From contig NZ_DASTPW010000003.1 in NCBI RefSeq assembly GCF_035762065.1, positions 1-64,000 on the forward strand: a stretch of 64,000 bases of DNA. Reading direction: 5' to 3'. This document shows positions 8,339 to 16,875 of the stretch, in pieces. Source of the stretch: Methylibium sp035762065. Lineage in GTDB: Bacteria; Pseudomonadota; Gammaproteobacteria; Burkholderiales; Burkholderiaceae_C. How positions within the stretch are numbered: the first letter of the stretch is position 1; each line of letters opens with the position of its first letter. The notes beneath the pieces were generated by a model. The model had not been told where the DNA came from. It did no database searches and was given only the letters and a program-made list of their open reading frames with translations. A program made the position numbers and the translations under genes.

Positions 8339-9073
8339 ATGCATCGCAGCCTGCGCCACCGCACGATCACGCTCCTGTTCGGCACGCTCGCGAGCGCGTT
8401 GCCGGCGGCCCACGCGGCCGACGCCGCGCCACGCGAAAGCCTCGTCTCGTTCTCGACGACGGCCCAGGTCGAGGTGACGATGGACCAGCTTGCGATCAGC
8501 CTGCAGGCGGTGAAGGAAGGCCAGGACGCGGCGACGGTGCAGGCGCAGCTGAAGCAGGCGCTCGATGCGGCGCTCGCCGAAGCGAAGAAGACAGCAGCGC
8601 CCGGTGCGATGGAGGTGCGCAGCGGCAGCTTCTCGCTGCATCCGCGCTACGCGAAGGAGGGCCGCATCGGCGGCTGGCAGGGCCAGGCCGAACTGGTGCT
8701 CGAAGGCAAGGACATGCAGCGCGTGGCGGCTGCGGCCGGGCGGCTCGGCGCCGCGCCGGTCGGCATGGCGGTCACCAGCGTGGCGTACGCGATCTCGCGC
8801 GAGCTGGCCGAGAAGCACGAGGCCGAAGTGAGCGCGCAGGCGATCCAGAAGTACCGCGCGAAGGCCGAGGCCCATGCCAGGCAATTCGGCTTCGCGAGTT
8901 GGCAGTTGCGCGAGGTCTCGGTGCAGGCGGCCGAGCAGGGCGGCCGCCCGCGCGTGCCGATGCCTTATGCGAAGTCGGCCATCGCGATGTCGAGCGATGC
9001 GCCGGTGCCGGTGGAGGCCGGCAAGGGCGTGATCGCGGCGACCGTCAGCGGCAGCGTCGCGTTGACGAAGTAG
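8339..9073 (+). CDS. Periplasmic SIMPL (DUF541) domain protein
   Basis: The protein has 244 residues, with an N-terminal Sec signal peptide (about residues 1-26, ending AAHAADA) followed by one SIMPL domain. The domain is recognisable from the strand pattern VSFSTTAQVEV near the N-terminus, the LHPRYAKEGRIGGWQGQAEL stretch, and a C-terminal strand ATVSGSVALTK. SIMPL proteins are periplasmic or secreted, often oligomeric, and are linked to envelope and oxidative stress; no enzymatic role is established. The ATG at 8339 is preferred because GGAG lies 8 bases upstream and the signal peptide follows at once. An ATG at 8297 would add 14 residues. It is transcribed divergently from ompR. Confidence 0.85.
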   Translation: MHRSLRHRTITLLFGTLASALPAAHAADAAPRESLVSFSTTAQVEVTMDQLAISLQAVKEGQDAATVQAQLKQALDAALAEAKKTAAPGAMEVRSGSFSLHPRYAKEGRIGGWQGQAELVLEGKDMQRVAAAAGRLGAAPVGMAVTSVAYAISRELAEKHEAEVSAQAIQKYRAKAEAHARQFGFASWQLREVSVQAAEQGGRPRVPMPYAKSAIAMSSDAPVPVEAGKGVIAATVSGSVALTK

Positions 9074-9079
9074 GGCGCA

Positions 9080-9862
9080 TCACTGCGCCGTCCAGCCGCC
9101 GTCCACCGCCCAGGCCTGGCCGGTCACGTTCGCGCCGGCCTCCGAACAGAGGAACACCGCCAGTTCGCCCAGCTGCTGCGGCGTCGTGAAGCGCAGCGAC
9201 GGCTGCTTCTCGCCGAGCAGCTCGCGTTCGGCCTGTGCGACCGCGGTGCCTTCGCGCGCCGCGCGGTCGTCGATCTGCCTTTGCACCAGCGGCGTCAGCA
9301 CCCAACCCGGGCAGATCGCGTTCACCGTGACGCCGCTTGTTGCCGCTTCGAGCGCGACGGCTTTCGTCATGCCGACCAGCCCGTGCTTGGCGGCCACGTA
9401 GGCGCTCTTGCCTGCCGAGGCGACGAGCCCGTGCGCCGAGGCGATGTTCACGATGCGGCCCCAGCCCTTCTTGCGCAGCCCCGGCATCGCGAGCCGGGTG
9501 GTGTGGAAGGCCGAGCTCAGGTTGATCGCGAGGATCGCGTCCCACTTCGCGACAGGAAAGTCCTCGACGTTCGCGACGTGCTGGATGCCGGCGTTGTTGA
9601 CCAGCACGTCGACGCCGCCGAATTCGCTCGCGGCATAGGCCATCAGCGCCTCGATCTCGGCCGGCTTGCTCATGTCGGCGCCGTGGTGGCCGACGCGGAT
9701 GCCGTGTGCGCGGCCGGCTTCCCGAACCTGAGCGATGGGCCCTTCGCTGTCGCCGAAGCCGTTGAGCACCAGGTTCGCGCCTTCGCGCGCGAGCACTTGC
9801 GCGATGCCCAGCCCGATGCCGCTGGTCGAGCCGGTGACGAGGGCGGTCTTGTTCTTCAACAC
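9080..9862 (-). CDS. bdhA: 3-Hydroxybutyrate dehydrogenase (SDR family)
   Basis: This 260-residue classical short-chain dehydrogenase interconverts (R)-3-hydroxybutyrate and acetoacetate with NAD, a step in use of the storage polymer PHB. The NAD loop is TGSTSGIGLGIA, and NNAGIQHV is the structural motif. The catalytic Ser lies in NIASAHGLVAS, with Tyr and Lys in YVAAKHG. The IQHVA, GWGRIVNIASAHGLVAS and CPGWVLTPLV segments are those of the 3-hydroxybutyrate group rather than of generic SDRs. It converges on the SIMPL gene (6 bp gap) and diverges from the hydrolase gene at 9909. No PHB synthase or depolymerase is in the window. Confidence 0.9.
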   Translation of the reverse strand: MLKNKTALVTGSTSGIGLGIAQVLAREGANLVLNGFGDSEGPIAQVREAGRAHGIRVGHHGADMSKPAEIEALMAYAASEFGGVDVLVNNAGIQHVANVEDFPVAKWDAILAINLSSAFHTTRLAMPGLRKKGWGRIVNIASAHGLVASAGKSAYVAAKHGLVGMTKAVALEAATSGVTVNAICPGWVLTPLVQRQIDDRAAREGTAVAQAERELLGEKQPSLRFTTPQQLGELAVFLCSEAGANVTGQAWAVDGGWTAQ

Positions 9863-9908
9863 GGTGGGTTCTCCTTCGCTTGGTTAGGATCGATCGACGC
9901 TTGGAGCC

Positions 9909-10802
9909 ATGATGAACGAACCCCGCCAGTCCAGCATCCTGTGTGCCGACGCGCAGGGCCTGCACCGCATGGCCTACGTCGAATGGGGCGCGGCCGACAA
10001 CCCGAACGTCGTCGTCTGCGTGCACGGCCTGACGCGCCAGGGCCGCGACTTCGACAGCCTCGCGCAAGCGCTCGCCGCCGACTTCCGCGTGGTGTGCCCC
10101 GACGTCGTCGGCCGCGGCCGGTCCGACTGGCTCGCCGACCCGACCGGCTACCAGGTACCCACCTACGTGGCGGATCTCGTCACGCTGATCGCGGCGCTCG
10201 GCCTTGACCCGCGAACGCCCCAGGTCGACTGGGTCGGCACGTCGATGGGCGGCATCGTCGGGCTCGCGCTCGCGTCGATGCGCGACGGTCGCGGCCATTC
10301 GCTGGTGCGCCGGCTGGTGTTGAACGACGTCGGCCCCGCGATCACTGCCGATTCGGTGCAGCGCATCGGCAACTACCTGGGTCAACCGAAGCGCTTCGCC
10401 AGCGAGCAGGAGGCGGCCGACTACTTCTGGAGCATCTCGCAAGGCTTCGGGCCGCACACGCCGAAGCAGTGGCTCGCGCTCAGCAGGCCGCAGATCAAGC
10501 GCGACGGTGCCGAATGGATCTCGCGCTACGACCCGGGCATCGCGCTGCCCTTCAAGGCCGCGAATGCGGCCACCGCCCGGATCGGCGAGGCACTGCTCTG
10601 GCAGCGCTACGACTCGCTCACCTGTCCGACGCTCGTGCTGCGCGGCGCCGAGTCCGACCTGCTCACCCGCGAGACCGCCGAGGCGATGACACAGCGCGGG
10701 CCGAAGGCGAAGCTGGTGGAGATCGCCGGCGTCGGCCATGCGCCGACCTTCGTCGCGCCGGACCAGATCGCCGTCGTCCGGGAGTTCCTGAAACCGTCAT
10801 GA
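9909..10802 (+). CDS. Alpha/beta hydrolase
   Basis: This 297-residue single-domain alpha/beta hydrolase has the oxyanion-side motif CVHGLTRQGRDF near residue 38. The nucleophile elbow is GTSMGG, a late acid region is VLRGAESDLLT, and the C-terminal His is in GVGHAPTF. The substrate cannot be told from sequence; relatives include esterases and carboxylic-ester or C-C hydrolases. The stop overlaps the relA start (ATGA at 10799-10802), so relA appears translationally coupled to it. The start uses an ATG ATG pair; the second, at 9912, is equally possible. Confidence 0.85.
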   Translation: MMNEPRQSSILCADAQGLHRMAYVEWGAADNPNVVVCVHGLTRQGRDFDSLAQALAADFRVVCPDVVGRGRSDWLADPTGYQVPTYVADLVTLIAALGLDPRTPQVDWVGTSMGGIVGLALASMRDGRGHSLVRRLVLNDVGPAITADSVQRIGNYLGQPKRFASEQEAADYFWSISQGFGPHTPKQWLALSRPQIKRDGAEWISRYDPGIALPFKAANAATARIGEALLWQRYDSLTCPTLVLRGAESDLLTRETAEAMTQRGPKAKLVEIAGVGHAPTFVAPDQIAVVREFLKPS

Positions 10803-13105
10803 AGACCGCCTGGGGCCAGTCCGAGCGAGCGGCGCCCCTCGAAGCAAGCGGGGCCGAGGCGCCGGCGATCGTCGAGCTGTTCGGCAGCGTCGACGAGCAC
10901 CAGGCTGCGGCGAACCCGGAGCCCGAAGGGGTGCTCGGGCGCGCCCGCGCCTTCGCGACGCCGCTGCTCGAGGGCGAGCGCATGGCCAGCGGCGAGCCGG
11001 TGCTCGCGCATGCCGAGGGCGTCGCGGCGATCCTGGCGGCCATCGGCGCGGCGCCGTCGATGCGCGCGGCGGCCTTCCTCGTGCACGCGGCCGACGTGCT
11101 GGCCAAGCCGGAGGAGGCGATCGCCAAGGGCTGGGGCGAGCACTACGCGAGCCTGGTCGCGCACACGCGCCGGCTGGTCCAGGCACAGCGCACCGCGCGC
11201 GCCGCGCTCGAACACGGACATGGCGCCACCGACGCCGCCCGGCACGCCGCGCAGACCGAGCGCGTGCGCAAGATGCTGCTGGCGTTCTCGCGCGACCTGC
11301 GCGTGGTGCTGCTGCTGCTCGCGTCGCGCCTGGAGACGCTGCGCTGGCATGCGCGCAGCAAGCGGCCGTGCCCGCCGGCGTTGGCGCACGAGTCGCTGCA
11401 GGTGTTCGCGCCGCTCGCCAACCGGCTCGGCATCTGGCCGATCAAGTGGGAGCTGGAAGACCTCGCGTTCCGCTTCACGCGGCCGGACGATTACTCGCGC
11501 ATCGCGCGGTTGCTGGACGAGCGGCGCGTCGAGCGCGAAGCCGGCGTCGAGGCCGCGCGCGAACGGCTCGAGCGCGCGCTGCGCGACGCCGGCATCGCGG
11601 CCGGCGTCAAGGGACGGCCGAAGCACCTCTACAGCATCTGGAAGAAGATGCAGGGCAAGCAGCTCGGCTTCGAGCGCGTGCTCGATCTGCAGGCGCTGCG
11701 GGTCATCGTCACTGACGTGCCGGACTGCTATGCCGCGCTGGCCTGCGTGCACGGGCTGTGGCGCGCGCTGCCGGAGGAGTTCGACGACTACATCGCCAGA
11801 CCCAAGGCCAACGGCTACCGCTCGCTGCACACCGTGGTGCTCGACGACGCGCAAGCCGCCGACGGCGCGCGGCCGCGGCCGCTCGAAGTGCAGATCCGCA
11901 CTGCGGCCATGCACGAGCACGCCGAAAGTGGCGTCGCGGCGCACTGGGCCTACAAGGAGGCCGGTGCATCCGGCGCGGCGCGCGACGACGCGCTGGTCGC
12001 GCAGGCCCGCAAGGCGGTGCTGCAGCAGCTGCTCGCGTGGGAGCACGAACTCGCCCAGGGCAGCGGCGACGAAGCGGCGCCGTCGCGCCTGCGCGACGTG
12101 GCGAGCGAGCGCGTCTATGTCTTCACGCCGCAGGCGGAGATCGTCGAGCTGAGCGCCGGCGCGACGCCGGTCGACTTCGCCTACGCGGTGCACACCAGCC
12201 TCGGGCATCGCTGCCGCGGCGCGCGCGTCGACGGCGCGCTGGTGCCGCTGAACACCGTGCTCGCGAGCGGGCAGACGGTCGAGATCACGACGGTGCGCGA
12301 AGGCGGGCCGTCGCTCGACTGGCTGAACCCCGAGCTCGCGATCCTCGGCAGCGCGCGCAGCAGGGCCAAGGTGCGCGCCTGGTTCAACGCGCTCGCGCAG
12401 CAGCAGACCGTCGCGCGCGGCCGCGACGCGGTCGAGAAGCTGCTGCAGCGCGAAGGCCGCACGGCCGTGAAGCTCGACGACCTCGCGTCGCAGCTCGGCT
12501 TCCGTGGGGCCGACGCGCTGTTCGAAGTGGTCGGCAAGGACGAGTTTTCGCTGCGCAACATCGAGAACCTGCTGCGCCCTGCCGAGCCGTTGCCCGATGC
12601 CGACGAAGCGATCGCGCAGCGGCTGACCAAGTCGGACACCGCGAGCCGGGAGGGGAAGGGCGGCGTGCTGGTCGTCGGCATCGATTCGCTGCTGACCGCG
12701 CTGGCGCGCTGCTGCCGGCCGGCGCCGCCCGACGCGATCGGCGGCTACGTCACCCGCGGCAAGGGTGTCGCGGTGCACCGCGCCGACTGCAGCAACTTCC
12801 GCGAGATGGTGAGCCGGCATGCGGAGCGGCGCATCCCGGTCGCGTGGTCGGCCGCGCGCGAAGCAAAGCCGCAGCTCTACCCGATCGACCTCGCGATCGA
12901 AGCCGACGACCGCCAGGGGCTGCTGCGCGACATCACCGAGCTGTTCGCGAAGGCGCAGGTCAACGTGACCGCGATGCGCACGCGCAGCCTGCGCGGCATC
13001 GCGTCGATGACCTTCACCGTCGAGGTGGCCGACACGAGCCGTCTCGCGTCGGTGCTTGCACAGGCCGCACGCGTGGCCGGCGTGCGCAGCGCGCGCCGGC
13101 GCTGA
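10799..13105 (+). CDS. relA: (p)ppGpp synthetase RelA
   Basis: This RelA/SpoT homologue of 768 residues synthesises (p)ppGpp in response to amino-acid starvation. The N-terminal region is folded like the HD hydrolase domain but lacks the metal-binding His-Asp pair (AAFLVHAADVL and LLLASRLETLRW stand where HD and the EDxxED-like motif should be). It therefore should not degrade the alarmone, as in RelA. The synthetase domain (about residues 265-400) contains YIARPKANGYRSLHT and EVQIRTAAMHEHAE. A TGS domain (RVYVFTPQAEIVELSAGATP), a Zn-finger-like region with CCRPAPPD, and a C-terminal ACT domain (about 695-768) follow. It begins inside the stop of the hydrolase gene and ends shortly before tRNA-Val. 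Confidence 0.95.
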   Translation: MKTAWGQSERAAPLEASGAEAPAIVELFGSVDEHQAAANPEPEGVLGRARAFATPLLEGERMASGEPVLAHAEGVAAILAAIGAAPSMRAAAFLVHAADVLAKPEEAIAKGWGEHYASLVAHTRRLVQAQRTARAALEHGHGATDAARHAAQTERVRKMLLAFSRDLRVVLLLLASRLETLRWHARSKRPCPPALAHESLQVFAPLANRLGIWPIKWELEDLAFRFTRPDDYSRIARLLDERRVEREAGVEAARERLERALRDAGIAAGVKGRPKHLYSIWKKMQGKQLGFERVLDLQALRVIVTDVPDCYAALACVHGLWRALPEEFDDYIARPKANGYRSLHTVVLDDAQAADGARPRPLEVQIRTAAMHEHAESGVAAHWAYKEAGASGAARDDALVAQARKAVLQQLLAWEHELAQGSGDEAAPSRLRDVASERVYVFTPQAEIVELSAGATPVDFAYAVHTSLGHRCRGARVDGALVPLNTVLASGQTVEITTVREGGPSLDWLNPELAILGSARSRAKVRAWFNALAQQQTVARGRDAVEKLLQREGRTAVKLDDLASQLGFRGADALFEVVGKDEFSLRNIENLLRPAEPLPDADEAIAQRLTKSDTASREGKGGVLVVGIDSLLTALARCCRPAPPDAIGGYVTRGKGVAVHRADCSNFREMVSRHAERRIPVAWSAAREAKPQLYPIDLAIEADDRQGLLRDITELFAKAQVNVTAMRTRSLRGIASMTFTVEVADTSRLASVLAQAARVAGVRSARRR

Positions 13106-13153
13106 GGAGCGTGGATCGCGCGCCTCCGGCTGCTACACTGCCGCCCTCTTTTC

Positions 13154-13230
13154 AGGCGCGTAGCTCAGCTGGTTAGAGCACCACCTTGACATGGTGGGGG
13201 TCGTTGGTTCGAGTCCAATCGCGCCTACCA
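13154..13230 (+). tRNA. tRNA-Val (GAC)
   Basis: This 77-base cloverleaf has a 7-bp acceptor stem AGGCGCG/CGCGCCT, a D arm starting GCTC, and anticodon stem CCACC/GGTGG around the loop TTGACAT (anticodon GAC). The T arm is GTTGG-TTCGAGT-CCAAT, and the CCA end is encoded. A TACACT box at 13134-13139 is a plausible -10 element. A Rho-independent terminator follows at 13249-13277. Confidence 0.97.
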
Positions 13231-13248
13231 ACATCGTTCGACGCAGCA

Positions 13249-13277
13249 GGGGCTTGGCATACCGCCAGGCCCCTTTT
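13249..13277 (+). terminator. Terminator after tRNA-Val
   Basis: GGGGCTTGGC (13249-13258) pairs with GCCAGGCCCC (13264-13273), with one G-U pair and a 5-base loop, followed by TTTT. It closes the tRNA-Val unit. The remaining bases up to 13530 hold no gene or signal that I can support. Confidence 0.75.
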
Positions 13278-13530
13278 GCCTTGGCGTCTCCACTTTTCAG
13301 GGGAGCGGCCGGCACGGCCCGCGACGCGGTCGCAACGATGCGCAAGACGCGATTAAGCGCGTTCGGCTTCACTGCGCAGGCGCCGATCCGGCGCGTGCGT
13401 GGTTGGAGGTTGCCGTGAGCCCGAGACGCCTGCTTGTTCGCCCCGTTGATCCGGTGCTGCCGGTCGCCGCGTCGAGGCATGCCTCGGTCGCCTGCGACGA
13501 TGCGCCGGTGATGGCGCGGCTCGTGACGCC

Positions 13531-13854
13531 ATGAGCTGCGAAGCCGCGCGCGCCTTGCCGCGTTCCCGGCGCGCTGCCCGCGGGTCGAGCCGGCTGTGGC
13601 TCGGCTACGTCTTCGCCGTCTTCAACTTCGCGCGGGTGTTCGCCTACATGCCGACGCTGTGGGCCATCGCGGTCAGCGGCGACTCGTCGCAGCATTCGCT
13701 GATCACCTGGTTCATCTGGTTCGGCGCGAACCTGAGCATGGCCGGCTGGCTCTACGAACGCGAGGGGCGGATCGATCGCGCGGTGATCGTCAACCTCGGC
13801 AACGCCGCGATGTGCCTGGCCGGCCTGGTGCTGATCGGGTGGTACCGCCTCTAG
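13531..13854 (+). CDS. Small three-helix membrane protein, unknown function
   Basis: This 107-residue protein has a basic, Arg/Ala-rich start (residues 1-20) and about three hydrophobic helices: near 22-42 (LWLGYVFAVFNFARVFAYM), 55-75 (LITWFIWFGANLSMAGWLY) and 85-105 (NLGNAAMCLAGLVLIGWY). The PTLWAI...HSLITWFIWFGAN pattern resembles a PQ-loop half-transporter, but the match is weak. I do not recognise a characterised family. It sits alone between tRNA-Val and the convergent thioesterase gene. The ATG follows another stretch with no clear ribosome binding site, so the start is uncertain. Confidence 0.6.
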   Translation: MSCEAARALPRSRRAARGSSRLWLGYVFAVFNFARVFAYMPTLWAIAVSGDSSQHSLITWFIWFGANLSMAGWLYEREGRIDRAVIVNLGNAAMCLAGLVLIGWYRL

Positions 13855-13875
13855 TCACCGCGCGGCCGCGGTGAC

Positions 13876-14289
13876 TCAGTCGCACCGCTTGCGCAGCCAG
13901 TCGGGGATCACCACCGACTTCATCGCCTCGCCGGGCGGCTTGACGCACAAGGCGCGCGTCTCGCGGCCTTCGCACAGCAGATCCTCGCCGCGCCGGATGC
14001 GATGGTCGACGACGAAGACCTTGCGCCGCCATTCGGCGACGCTCGTGTGCACTTCGAGGCGGTCGCCGTCGGTGGCGGGCTTGAGAAAACGCGTGTGGAT
14101 CTCCAGCAGCGGCCCGCCGACGCAGTGCGGGATCTCTTCCAGCGCATGCCAAGGCGGCAGGCCGCAGGCACGGAAGAAGTGGTGGGTCGCCGCGTCCATC
14201 CAGCGCGAGAAGTTCGGGAAGAACACGATGCCGGCCGGATCGCAGTCGCCGAACGAAACATGGACCGGGTAGACGACCGTGCGGCTCAT
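13876..14289 (-). CDS. 4-Hydroxybenzoyl-CoA thioesterase family protein
   Basis: This 137-residue hot-dog-fold acyl-CoA thioesterase has the family signature SFGDCDPAGIVFFPNFSRWM near the N-terminus. The Asp in DCDPAGIV corresponds to the catalytic Asp17 of the Pseudomonas 4-hydroxybenzoyl-CoA thioesterase. Its start overlaps the stop of livF (ATGA at 14286-14289), making it the last gene of the six-gene operon that begins with feruloyl-CoA synthetase. In that context it may release an aromatic acid from CoA, either as an editing step or in a non-oxidative side-chain route. Family is certain; substrate is inference from context. Confidence 0.88.
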   Translation of the reverse strand: MSRTVVYPVHVSFGDCDPAGIVFFPNFSRWMDAATHHFFRACGLPPWHALEEIPHCVGGPLLEIHTRFLKPATDGDRLEVHTSVAEWRRKVFVVDHRIRRGEDLLCEGRETRALCVKPPGEAMKSVVIPDWLRKRCD

Positions 14290-15095
14290 GCCGAAGCTGC
14301 CTTCTGCGCGCCGAGGTAGGTCTCGATCACCCGCGGATCGGTCGCGAGGTCGCGCGCCGGACCCTGCAGCACCTGATCGCCGGTCTCGAGCACGTGGCCG
14401 TGGTCGGCGACCTCGAGCGCCGCGCGCGCGTTCTGCTCGACCAGGAGGATCGTCACGCCGCTCGCGCGCAGCTGCGCGAGCGTCGCGAAGATGTCGCGCA
14501 CCACCAGCGGCGCAAGGCCGAGGCTGGGCTCGTCGAGCATCAACAGCTTGGGCTGCGCCATCAATGCGCGGCCCAGCGCGAGCATCTGCCGCTCGCCACC
14601 GGACAGCGTGCCGGCCTGCTGCGCCCGGCGCTCCTTCAGGCGCGGGAACAGCGCGAAGACGCGCTCGAGGCCGTCGCGCCAGCCGGCGCGCTTGAGCTTC
14701 AGCGGTCGCCAGCCGCCCAGGATCAGGTTGTCCTCGACGCTCATCGTGCCGAACAGCTCGCGCTTTTCCGGCACCAGCGCGAGGCCGGCCATCACGCGCT
14801 CTTCCAGCGTGAGGCGAGCGAGGTCGATGCCGTCGAAGCGGATCGAGCCGCGCATCGGCGCGATCAGGCCCATCAGCGTGCCGAGCAGCGTCGACTTGCC
14901 GGCGCCGTTCGGGCCGATCACGGTGACGACGCTGCCGGCGGCGGCGTCGAGCGAAATGCCGCGCAGCACCTCGGCCTTGCCGTAGCCGGCGTGCAGGCCG
15001 ACGACTTCGAGCAAGGCGGCCTTCGTCGGCCCCCTACCGCCTGCGGCCGGTCCCCCCGAGGGGGAACTCGTGCTCCGAAAAACCTCGCTGCTCAT
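14286..15095 (-). CDS. livF: LivF-type ABC transporter ATP-binding protein
   Basis: This 269-residue cytoplasmic ATPase belongs to a Liv/HAAT-type importer. It has Walker A GPNGAGKST, signature LSGGERQM, Walker B LLMLDEPSLGLAP and switch LLVEQNA. The transported substrate is probably not a branched-chain amino acid, because the operon starts with feruloyl-CoA synthetase and ends with a thioesterase. The first 25 residues (MSSEVFRSTSSPSGGPAAGG and onward) are not LivF sequence. They are encoded by a GC-rich palindromic repeat at 15026-15064, and conserved sequence begins at ALLEVVGLHAGYG with no alternative start codon there. The ATG overlaps the livMG stop (TGATG). Confidence 0.92.
   Translation of the reverse strand: MSSEVFRSTSSPSGGPAAGGRGPTKAALLEVVGLHAGYGKAEVLRGISLDAAAGSVVTVIGPNGAGKSTLLGTLMGLIAPMRGSIRFDGIDLARLTLEERVMAGLALVPEKRELFGTMSVEDNLILGGWRPLKLKRAGWRDGLERVFALFPRLKERRAQQAGTLSGGERQMLALGRALMAQPKLLMLDEPSLGLAPLVVRDIFATLAQLRASGVTILLVEQNARAALEVADHGHVLETGDQVLQGPARDLATDPRVIETYLGAQKAASA
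15026..15064 (-). repeat. GC-rich palindromic repeat element, copy 1, inside the livF 5' end
   Basis: Read on the minus strand, this stretch has a C5-TC-G5 near-palindrome, then a CCGG/CCGC-type short stem, then a G5 run. The order and spacing are like those of copy 2 at 17986-18027. It encodes the non-conserved Ser/Pro/Gly-rich start of LivF. Similar short intergenic elements are common in Comamonadaceae and relatives, from general knowledge. Confidence 0.5.
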
Positions 15096-16873
15096 CAGTG
15101 CTCCGTCCCGAGATAGGCGGCGCGCACCTTCGGGCTCGCCTGCACCTCGGCCGGCGTACCTTCCATCAGCCGCGTGCCGAACTCCATCACGACGATGCGG
15201 TCGGTCAGCTGCATCACGAAGTCCATGTCGTGCTCGACGAGCAGCAGCGACAGGCCCTCGGCGCGCAACTGCCGCAGCACATCGGCGAGCGCGGCCTTCT
15301 CCTTGTGGCGCAGGCCGGCGGCGGGCTCGTCGAGCAGCAGCAGCGACGGGTCGCTCGCCAGCGCACGCGCGATCTCGACGAGGCGCTGCGGCCCGAGCGC
15401 GAGGTTGCCGGCGAGCTCGTCGCGGTGCTCCGCCAGCCCGATGCGCGCGAGCTGGCGCTCGGCCTCGGCCAGCGCGCGCCGCTCCTCGGCGCGATCGAGC
15501 CGCAGCATCGCGCGCAGGCTGCCCGCATGCGTGCGAAGGTAGGTGCCGAGCGCGACGTTCTCCAGCACCGTCATGTCGGGCACCAGCTTCACGTGCTGGA
15601 AGGTGCGCGACAGCCCGCGGCGCGCGATCTCGCGCGAGGGCAGGCCGTCGATGCGCTCGCCGCGCAGCTCGACCTCGCCGGCCGACAGCGGCAGCACGCC
15701 GGAGACGAGGTTGAAGGTGGTCGACTTGCCGGCGCCGTTGGGCCCGATCAGGCCGACGATCTCGCCGGCGCGGATCGAGAAGCTCACGTCGTTGACCGCC
15801 GCGAGTCCGCCGAAGCGCTTGTGCAGGCCGCGGCATTCGAGCAGCTTGTCGCCGCCCTTCGGATGGCTGCGCGCCTCGAGCGGCGGCGCGTGGGCGTCCA
15901 CCGTCGCGCGGCGCTTCCTCGGCAGCCATCGCTCGATCGCCGGCCACAGGCCTTGCGGCGCGAACTTGAGCGCGAGCACGAGCACGATGCCGAAGACGAT
16001 GATCTCGTAGTTGCCAGAGGTGCCGACCAGCCGCGGCAGCCAGGCCTGCAGTTGATCCTCGGCCAGCTTCACCACCGCCGCGCCGGTGAATGCGCCCCAG
16101 ACGCTGCCGACGCCGCCGAGCACCGCCATGAACAGGTACTCGATGCCGAACTTGATGCCGAACGGCGAGGGGTTGACGCTGCGCTGCATGTGCGCGAACA
16201 GCCAGCCCGAGACGGACGCGAGCAGCGCCGCGACGACGAACATCACCATCTTGTAGCGGAAGGTCGAGGCGCCCATTGCCTCGGGCATCGTGGTGCCGCC
16301 GCCGCGGTTGCCGTTGAGCGCGCGCATCACGCGGCCCGGCCGCGAATCGAGCAGGTGCGTCACCGCCACCGCGCCGCACAACGCCGCGATCCAGATCAGC
16401 CAGTAGATGCGCCGCTCGCTCTGGAAGCTGAGCTCGCCGATGCGCACCGGCGGCAGACCGAGCAGGCCGTCGTACCTGCCGAGCATGTCGAGCCCGCCCA
16501 TCGTGTAGTACAGCGCGAGGCTCCAGGCGATGGTCGCGAGCGGCAGGTAGTGGCCCGACATCCGCAGCGTGAGCCAGCCGATCACCAGCGAGGCGACGAG
16601 CGTGAGCGACAGCCCGAGAGCGAGTCCGAGCCACGGCGACAGGCCGTGCTTCGACGCGAGCCACGCGCTCGCGTAGGCGCCGAGCCCCGCGAAGGCCGCT
16701 TGGCCGAACGAGGTGAGGCCGCCGACGCCGGTCAGCAGCACCAGCCCGAGCGCGACCAGCGAGAACAGCCCGATGTAATTGAGCTGCGTGATCCAGAAGT
16801 CGGGCACCGGAAGCAGCGGCAGCGCCGCGATCAGCACCGCGAACGCGAAGAAGCCGAGACGGCGGCGATCCAC
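15095..16873 (-). CDS. Fused LivM permease / LivG ATP-binding protein
   Basis: A 592-residue fusion carries the LivM-type permease (about residues 1-305, eight or more hydrophobic helices, including GLTSFGQAAFAGLGAY) and a LivG-type ATPase (about 330-592, Walker A GPNGAGKSTT, Walker B LLLLDEPAAGL). The ABC signature is unusual: ALGPQRLVEIARAL, where LSYGQQ is typical. I chose the GTG at 16873, because GAGGAA lies about 8 bases upstream inside the end of livH. No ATG is available before the first helix. The stop overlaps the livF start. Such permease-ATPase fusions are known in Burkholderiales; here it forms the importer with LivH, LivF and the binding protein. Confidence 0.92.
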   Translation of the reverse strand: MDRRRLGFFAFAVLIAALPLLPVPDFWITQLNYIGLFSLVALGLVLLTGVGGLTSFGQAAFAGLGAYASAWLASKHGLSPWLGLALGLSLTLVASLVIGWLTLRMSGHYLPLATIAWSLALYYTMGGLDMLGRYDGLLGLPPVRIGELSFQSERRIYWLIWIAALCGAVAVTHLLDSRPGRVMRALNGNRGGGTTMPEAMGASTFRYKMVMFVVAALLASVSGWLFAHMQRSVNPSPFGIKFGIEYLFMAVLGGVGSVWGAFTGAAVVKLAEDQLQAWLPRLVGTSGNYEIIVFGIVLVLALKFAPQGLWPAIERWLPRKRRATVDAHAPPLEARSHPKGGDKLLECRGLHKRFGGLAAVNDVSFSIRAGEIVGLIGPNGAGKSTTFNLVSGVLPLSAGEVELRGERIDGLPSREIARRGLSRTFQHVKLVPDMTVLENVALGTYLRTHAGSLRAMLRLDRAEERRALAEAERQLARIGLAEHRDELAGNLALGPQRLVEIARALASDPSLLLLDEPAAGLRHKEKAALADVLRQLRAEGLSLLLVEHDMDFVMQLTDRIVVMEFGTRLMEGTPAEVQASPKVRAAYLGTEH

Positions 16874-16875
16874 GT

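Noticed and set aside
13133..13480. Leftward 115-residue open frame containing GAIGLEPTTPTMSRWCSNQL
   Set aside because: It is the antisense translation of the tRNA-Val gene, a known source of false proteins in databases.
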